Shown piece after piece: positions 60,571 to 64,000 of a DNA stretch of 64,000 nucleotides. Position numbers and translations under genes: made by a program. The notes under the pieces are model-generated. The model searched no databases and was not told the origin of the DNA. It worked only from the letters and a program-made list of their open reading frames with translations. Numbering within the stretch: position 1 is the stretch's first letter; every line of letters begins with the position of its first letter. The stretch is from Leptolyngbya sp. PCC 6406 (GTDB lineage: Bacteria > Cyanobacteriota > Cyanobacteriia > Phormidesmidales > Phormidesmidaceae). The DNA lies in NCBI RefSeq assembly GCF_000332095.2, contig NZ_KI913949.1, forward strand, positions 3,556,596 to 3,620,595. Reading direction: 5' to 3'.

Positions 60571-61874
60571 CCCTCATCCAACAATCTCACTTTCCCCGTT
60601 AACAACTGTTGCATCATGCCTTGTTTGATGGCTTGGGTTTTGGTGCGGCGGGTTTCTAGGGCAGAGATCGCAGCATCCATGTCGGAGAGGACAGTTGCGA
60701 TCGCACGTTGTTCTTCAAGCGGCGGCAAGCATAGTTGTAATCTTGCTAAATTCTTTGCCTGAATATGAACAACAGCATCTCCTTGGCCCATTCTTGCCTT
60801 CTGCCTAACAATCGACTCGTGATTCATGAGATATCCCAAAAACAATGAATCTTGATTTTGAGGGGAAAATATAACTATATCACCCCCTGCATAAGTCATC
60901 TTTTCATCGAGAAAGGCCACACATTTACCTATTTCTTCAGACGTTTCACCTGAACCAGTGAATAAGAGATCGCCCTTCTTTAAAGACTGACATTGACTAG
61001 CAACTTCTGGCGATATGAACGAATATATTTCTCGAATAAAATCATGATGTCTAGTATAAATTTCTCCGTACCTGATGCAGGGTAATCCATAATCTAAGAC
61101 TTCATCTTTTCTGATTCCTGCTCCTTTTGAGAAGCTTCCCAGCTCACTAAGCTCAACACGAAGCCATTTTTCACCAAACCCCGGCAGGCGTTTCTTGCCG
61201 GTGAGGAGTTGCTGCATGGTGGCGGTTTTGAGGTGGCGTTGCTTGGCGATGAGCTTGTCTAGCGCGGCAATCAGGGCATCTACGTCGGATAGGGTAGTTG
61301 CGATCGCGCGTTGTTCTTCAGTAGATGGCATAGGAACCAACATTTGCCGCAACTTAGCGCCGCTGATTTTCGGCATGCTCCCCGTAGAACCTGCGGCAGC
61401 GCTTAGGAAAAAGCGTCTACCATTTGCGCTATTTGCATACTTCCAGAACCAGTGGGCAGTCAATCTATTGCTGAATCGCAACCGCATCATCAGGTCTGGA
61501 TAGACGTATATACTAGGTGGCCCATTGAAAACAGCAGTCGTTCCAACAAGCTCATAGGTATTAGATCTCTGAATCAGAACGTCACCTGGCTGTAAGAATA
61601 GTTCTGATCCTTGATGTATGGTTTCATCTAAATGTTTTACAGTCTCATTATTGATAATTAAGTAGCCAGACGAAGTGGCTGTGAGTCGTAAGGTTGGAGT
61701 CCCTTTCGCGTCTTCTCCTACTTGACCTGAATAACCATTCTTTGGACCAGAAGTAATCAAGCGAGCTAACTCTACAACATCCCAATCCTCAGGAATCACC
61801 CCAACCTCAGTCTGCTTATAGCCCTTGGGTAATTGATAATTAATAGTTGATAATTGATAATTCGACACGTCCAC
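60558..61874 (-). CDS. hsdS: Type I restriction enzyme specificity subunit HsdS
   Basis: HsdS recognises the bipartite DNA target of the type I complex. The 438-residue protein has two target-recognition domains (about 20-180 and 230-390). They are separated by the conserved EEQRAIATTLSDVDALIAAL and LKTATMQQLLTGKKRLPGF, and closed by the second repeat EEQRAIATVLSDMDAAISAL with MMQQLLTGKVRL. The recognition domains look more AT-rich than the flanks, consistent with exchange between strains. The start is a GTG at 61874; residues 5-15 (NYQLSTINYQL) are translated from an AT-rich tandem repeat, so a start closer to GYKQTEVGVIPEDW is possible, though no ATG is there. Confidence 0.93.
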   Translation of the reverse strand: MDVSNYQLSTINYQLPKGYKQTEVGVIPEDWDVVELARLITSGPKNGYSGQVGEDAKGTPTLRLTATSSGYLIINNETVKHLDETIHQGSELFLQPGDVLIQRSNTYELVGTTAVFNGPPSIYVYPDLMMRLRFSNRLTAHWFWKYANSANGRRFFLSAAAGSTGSMPKISGAKLRQMLVPMPSTEEQRAIATTLSDVDALIAALDKLIAKQRHLKTATMQQLLTGKKRLPGFGEKWLRVELSELGSFSKGAGIRKDEVLDYGLPCIRYGEIYTRHHDFIREIYSFISPEVASQCQSLKKGDLLFTGSGETSEEIGKCVAFLDEKMTYAGGDIVIFSPQNQDSLFLGYLMNHESIVRQKARMGQGDAVVHIQAKNLARLQLCLPPLEEQRAIATVLSDMDAAISALETRRTKTQAIKQGMMQQLLTGKVRLLDEGIDN

Positions 61875-61917
61875 ATCTCCCCCTAATTGTTAATTATCAA
61901 TTGTCAACTATCAATTG
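61831..61917. repeat. CAATTGA-type short tandem repeats, border 3
   Basis: Two AT-rich arrays (61831-61863 and 61884-61917) flank the hsdS start. The left one is translated as the HsdS N-terminal NYQLSTINYQL, the right one encodes the last codons of YhcG (AIDS) and its stop. The repeat thus lies exactly at the yhcG-hsdS border. Confidence 0.85.
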
Positions 61918-62938
61918 CATCTAAAAGTCGTTGCCAATCCTCATCCGTTGGCAACATGCCCTCATACTCCTCCGGCACCTGTGGGTATAGCTGATACGTC
62001 GCCACTCCAATCGGGTTTGCCTTCGACTTTAGGCTAAACTCCACCTCCAGCCGATCCTTCTCGGCACAGAGAATAATGCCGATCGCAGGGTTATCATCCG
62101 GGGCGCGTTCCTGATCATTCAGCACCTCCAGATAAAAATCCATCTTGCCCGCATACTCCGGACGAAAGCGTCCAGTTTTTAGCTCGATCGCCACCAAACA
62201 CTTCAAAAAGCGATGATAAAACAGCAAATCGAGAAAATACTCGTTTTCCCCCAGAGTCAGCCGATACTGGCTGCCAATAAAGCAAAACCCATAGCCCAGC
62301 TCAATCATAAAATCCTTCAGGCGGGCAATCAGGCTGCGCTCCAGATCCCGCTCGTGGATAGCCTGGGTTAACCCCAAAAACTCCAGGCTATATTGGCTCT
62401 TAAGCGTTTCCTCCGCCTGCTCAGCCAGGTATTCTGGCAGCACCGCCGCAAAATTGTGGCTCTTGTCTTGCAGGCTCACCTCGTAGGCTCCTGCCTTGAT
62501 TTGATTCAGCAGAACATTGCGCGTCCAGCCCAGACGAGCCGTGGCCTCCAGGTAATAGCGTCGGGCCGTCTCATCCTTAATCCGCTGCATAATCAGAATG
62601 TTGTGCCCCCAAGGAATTTCTCCAACAAGCTGTTGGAGATTTGGCATTTGCTGATACTCCGTGTAGAACTGGCGAATCAGCCACAGATTCTGGGGAGAAA
62701 AACCCCTCATTTCAGGAAACTCAGCTTTCAGGCCAGCCGACAGCCGTTCCACCACTGCCTTGCCCCAGCCCAACGCCGCCTGTCGCTCTACAATCAGTTG
62801 TCCCAACGACCAATACAGCCCAATCAAAGACCGATTAACCGCCCGTGCAGCCCCAATCCGGCTTTGCACCACCTGGCTTTTGATCGCCTGCAAAAAGTCC
62901 TGATAGGCTCTGTCTGAAGCTGGTTGAATGGTTCCCAT
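61904..62938 (-). CDS. YhcG/DUF1016 PD-(D/E)XK nuclease-domain protein
   Basis: The 344-residue protein has the N-terminal DUF1016 helical domain (ARAVNRSLIGLYWSLGQLIV, GWGKAVVERLSAGLKAEFP, SPQNLWLIRQFY) and a C-terminal PD-(D/E)XK domain with YFLDLLFYHR (Asp237) and LVAIELKTGRF (Glu252, Lys254). The family is widespread, is often found inside type I restriction loci and has been linked to DNA recombination or defence. All active-site residues are present. It lies between hsdM and hsdS on the same strand. The start is an ATG at 62938. Confidence 0.9.
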   Translation of the reverse strand: MGTIQPASDRAYQDFLQAIKSQVVQSRIGAARAVNRSLIGLYWSLGQLIVERQAALGWGKAVVERLSAGLKAEFPEMRGFSPQNLWLIRQFYTEYQQMPNLQQLVGEIPWGHNILIMQRIKDETARRYYLEATARLGWTRNVLLNQIKAGAYEVSLQDKSHNFAAVLPEYLAEQAEETLKSQYSLEFLGLTQAIHERDLERSLIARLKDFMIELGYGFCFIGSQYRLTLGENEYFLDLLFYHRFLKCLVAIELKTGRFRPEYAGKMDFYLEVLNDQERAPDDNPAIGIILCAEKDRLEVEFSLKSKANPIGVATYQLYPQVPEEYEGMLPTDEDWQRLLDAIDS

Positions 62939-62973
62939 AAATTGCCCTGTTTCCCTTCCCTCAATAGCTTCGT

Positions 62974-63002
62974 CGATTGGTCAGATGCCTTCTGACCAAT
63001 CG
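62974..63002. promoter_or_regulatory. Inverted repeat upstream of yhcG
   Basis: A perfect 12-bp inverted repeat CGATTGGTCAGA (62974-62985) and TCTGACCAATCG (62991-63002) with a 5-base loop lies 36 bp before yhcG. It can act as an operator or as an attenuator between hsdM and yhcG. There is no T-tract on the minus strand, so a terminator is less likely. Confidence 0.5.
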
Positions 63003-63043
63003 AAACGTGAGGCCACAGCACTACCCCACCCTTATCTCAAAAA

Positions 63044-63061
63044 TGTGCGACGTGTCGCACA
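63044..63061. promoter_or_regulatory. Palindrome TGTGCGAC-GT-GTCGCACA
   Basis: This 18-bp near-perfect palindrome (8-bp arms, 2-bp spacer) lies about 105 bp upstream of yhcG. The symmetry and spacing fit a dimeric repressor site. No regulator for it can be named from the window. Confidence 0.5.
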
Positions 63062-63109
63062 CATCAACCCCACCGCCCCCTTATTGTTCTATTCAGATCC
63101 TAGCCACCT

Positions 63110-63142
63110 TAATAATTAATAATTGACAATTATCAATTATTA
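63110..63142. repeat. CAATTGA-type short tandem repeat, border 4
   Basis: AT-rich array TAATAATTAATAATTGACAA and its continuation between yhcG and the duplicated hsdM end. It supplies the TAA that ends the hsdM-tail fragment. Confidence 0.82.
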
Positions 63143-63194
63143 ATTCCACTCCGACCCCATCTTTTTCAGGTGCTTCGCCACCCGGCTCGTTAGC
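63140..63194 (-). pseudogene. Duplicated hsdM 3'-end fragment
   Basis: The minus strand reads LTSRVAKHLKKMGSEWN and a stop (TAA 63142-63140). The real HsdM ends LSSRVEEHLKKMGLVWD. At DNA level 63153-63194 matches 63690-63731 at 37 of 42 positions in direct orientation. The fragment has no start and lies in another frame from the overlapping end of the DUF2283 gene. Confidence 0.85.
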
Positions 63195-63402
63195 TTGCCG
63201 TCTTTGCCGTCTCAATCACATAACTTATCGCCTGCGGATTATCCACCCGCTTTGATGCCGATAGCACCTCCAGCCCCACCACATTACCCGCTGCGTCATA
63301 GTCGAAGATGATTCCCGACTCATCCTCATCGCTTTCCGCAATAGGCACCTCCTGAAACAGGATGCGCAGCACATCCACCGCTGGGTCGTACACGATTTTC
63401 AT
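63190..63402 (-). CDS. DUF2283 protein (probable antitoxin)
   Basis: From the ATG at 63402 it has 70 residues: MKIVYDPAVDVLRILFQE, ESGIIFDYDAAGNVVGLEVL and SYVIETAK. This is the standard DUF2283 layout. The ATG overlaps the stop of the DUF4258 gene (ATGA), and DUF4258-DUF2283 pairs are regarded as likely toxin-antitoxin modules. It is the second gene of that pair. A start four codons upstream (63414) is possible. Confidence 0.85.
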   Translation of the reverse strand: MKIVYDPAVDVLRILFQEVPIAESDEDESGIIFDYDAAGNVVGLEVLSASKRVDNPQAISYVIETAKTAS

Positions 63403-63686
63403 TCTGTTCTCCAATATTTCTGCACCTTGCTCGTGCGATATACCGTAATCACCACAGGCGGATCGATCTGCTCATCCACCACGACCCGAATTAAATAGAC
63501 CCTTTCCACTTCCCCCTCCTCAACTGGCATCTGGATAGAGCGAGACTGGTAAATAGTGCGATTCTCTTGACCCGCTACCACTTGCTCTGGGCCGTTCAAG
63601 ATGCTTTCTACAATCACACGATGGATATCACGCCGATCCATCTCCTGTAGGGCATGGTTCGAGAAGACATAGGAAGTCAATCCCAT
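63399..63686 (-). CDS. DUF4258 protein (probable toxin)
   Basis: The 95-residue protein shows FSNHALQEMDRRDIHRVIVE, LNGPEQVVAGQENRTIYQS and PPVVITVYRTSKVQKYW, the DUF4258 pattern, which recalls small RelE-like or BrnT-like RNase folds. Its activity is not established. It overlaps the end of hsdM by 10 bp on the upstream side and the DUF2283 antitoxin by 4 bp on the other, so all three are translationally coupled. Confidence 0.85.
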   Translation of the reverse strand: MGLTSYVFSNHALQEMDRRDIHRVIVESILNGPEQVVAGQENRTIYQSRSIQMPVEEGEVERVYLIRVVVDEQIDPPVVITVYRTSKVQKYWRTE

Positions 63687-64000
63687 ACCAACCCCATCTT
63701 CTTCAGGTGCTCCTCCACCCGGCTCGATAGCCCCTCCACCGTCTGCACCAGTTCCGGCAGCGGCTCCGCGTAGCGCTCCTCCAAATCCTTCACCCGGTTC
63801 GCCAACTGCTGCGTCACCCGCTCAATCTCCGCCGCCACGGCCCCCTTCAGCGTGGCCTGCCACTTGTCCTCCACCACCAGGGCTTTAATCTCCGCCTCGC
63901 TCAGCTTCGAGTACTGACCAAACACCGCTTTATCCAGCGCTTCGGTAGCGGCCTTCACCGCCTTCTTCATCGCCGCCTCCTGGTCAAACAGCTTTAGCAC
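63677..64000 (-). CDS. hsdM: Type I modification methyltransferase HsdM, C-terminal end (partial)
   Basis: The frame enters at the right edge of the window and encodes the last 107 residues of HsdM, the methyltransferase subunit: KLSEAEIKALVVEDKWQATL, AVAAEIERVTQQLANRVKDL and the end LSSRVEEHLKKMGLVWD. This helical tail follows the catalytic domain in HsdM and contacts HsdS. The catalytic motifs lie outside the window. The stop overlaps the DUF4258 start by 10 bp. Confidence 0.88.
   Translation of the reverse strand: MLKLFDQEAAMKKAVKAATEALDKAVFGQYSKLSEAEIKALVVEDKWQATLKGAVAAEIERVTQQLANRVKDLEERYAEPLPELVQTVEGLSSRVEEHLKKMGLVWD

Noticed and set aside
60141-63142. CRISPR array
   Set aside because: The repeats are heptamer-based and contiguous, with no regular spacers and no cas genes.

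Overview
The window is chromosomal DNA of a cyanobacterium, probably a filamentous Leptolyngbya/Nodosilinea-type strain; the genus is inference. It carries chlorophyll synthase (chlG), the photosystem II genes psbK and probably psb35, a CRR7 homologue, and very many copies of the HIP1 octamer GCGATCGC. Intergenic spaces are full of small dispersed repeats. No rRNA, tRNA or CRISPR array was recognised.

Left two thirds (1-51.3 kb) is a housekeeping and metabolic backbone. It starts with the end of a urea ABC transporter operon (urtD-urtE), a PEP-CTERM exported protein and a copper amine oxidase with all catalytic residues in place. Next come ftsX, a WecA-type glycan initiator, a GGCT-like protein, an M20 amidohydrolase and an M17 aminopeptidase, facing an FAD oxidoreductase. 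A leftward cluster DUF502-nusB-ftsY-lipase follows, then a copper P1B ATPase, a PAS/GAF/GGDEF/EAL protein, a CPA2 antiporter with a stress domain, and miaB. After several small membrane or exported proteins come crr7, msrP, a DUF72 gene, psbK-tgt, chlG, a class A penicillin-binding protein, psb35, a caspase-fold protein that has lost its catalytic dyad, sat, a 2-Cys peroxiredoxin, a TPR lipoprotein, gnd, a coiled-coil membrane protein, and the ATP-grasp/alpha-E pair.

Right third (51.35-64 kb) is a defence island transcribed almost entirely leftward. Its left edge is a 58-codon stump of a tyrosine recombinase. Inside is a dispersed type I restriction-modification locus: hsdM (C-terminal end, cut by the window), yhcG/DUF1016, hsdS, hsdR and a coupled YgjP-type metallopeptidase. 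Between these genes sit a DUF4258/DUF2283 pair, an S23-type four-helix-bundle gene, a zeta-toxin-like ATPase with a small partner, mazE with a truncated mazF, two paralogous antitoxins whose toxins are truncated or lost, a PD-(D/E)XK nuclease and a DUF433 protein.

The main new observation is the architecture of this island. Three short pieces of an hsdS 3' end (near 56.4, 58.05 and 59.25 kb) and one duplicated hsdM 3' end (near 63.15 kb) lie exactly at the borders of the inserted genes. AT-rich tandem repeats built on CAATTGA separate the S23, hsdS and yhcG cassettes, and even encode the ends of HsdS and YhcG. This suggests a restriction locus that accumulates toxin-antitoxin and nuclease cassettes behind its hsdS and hsdM tails. 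That reading is inference; the fragments themselves are visible in the sequence.
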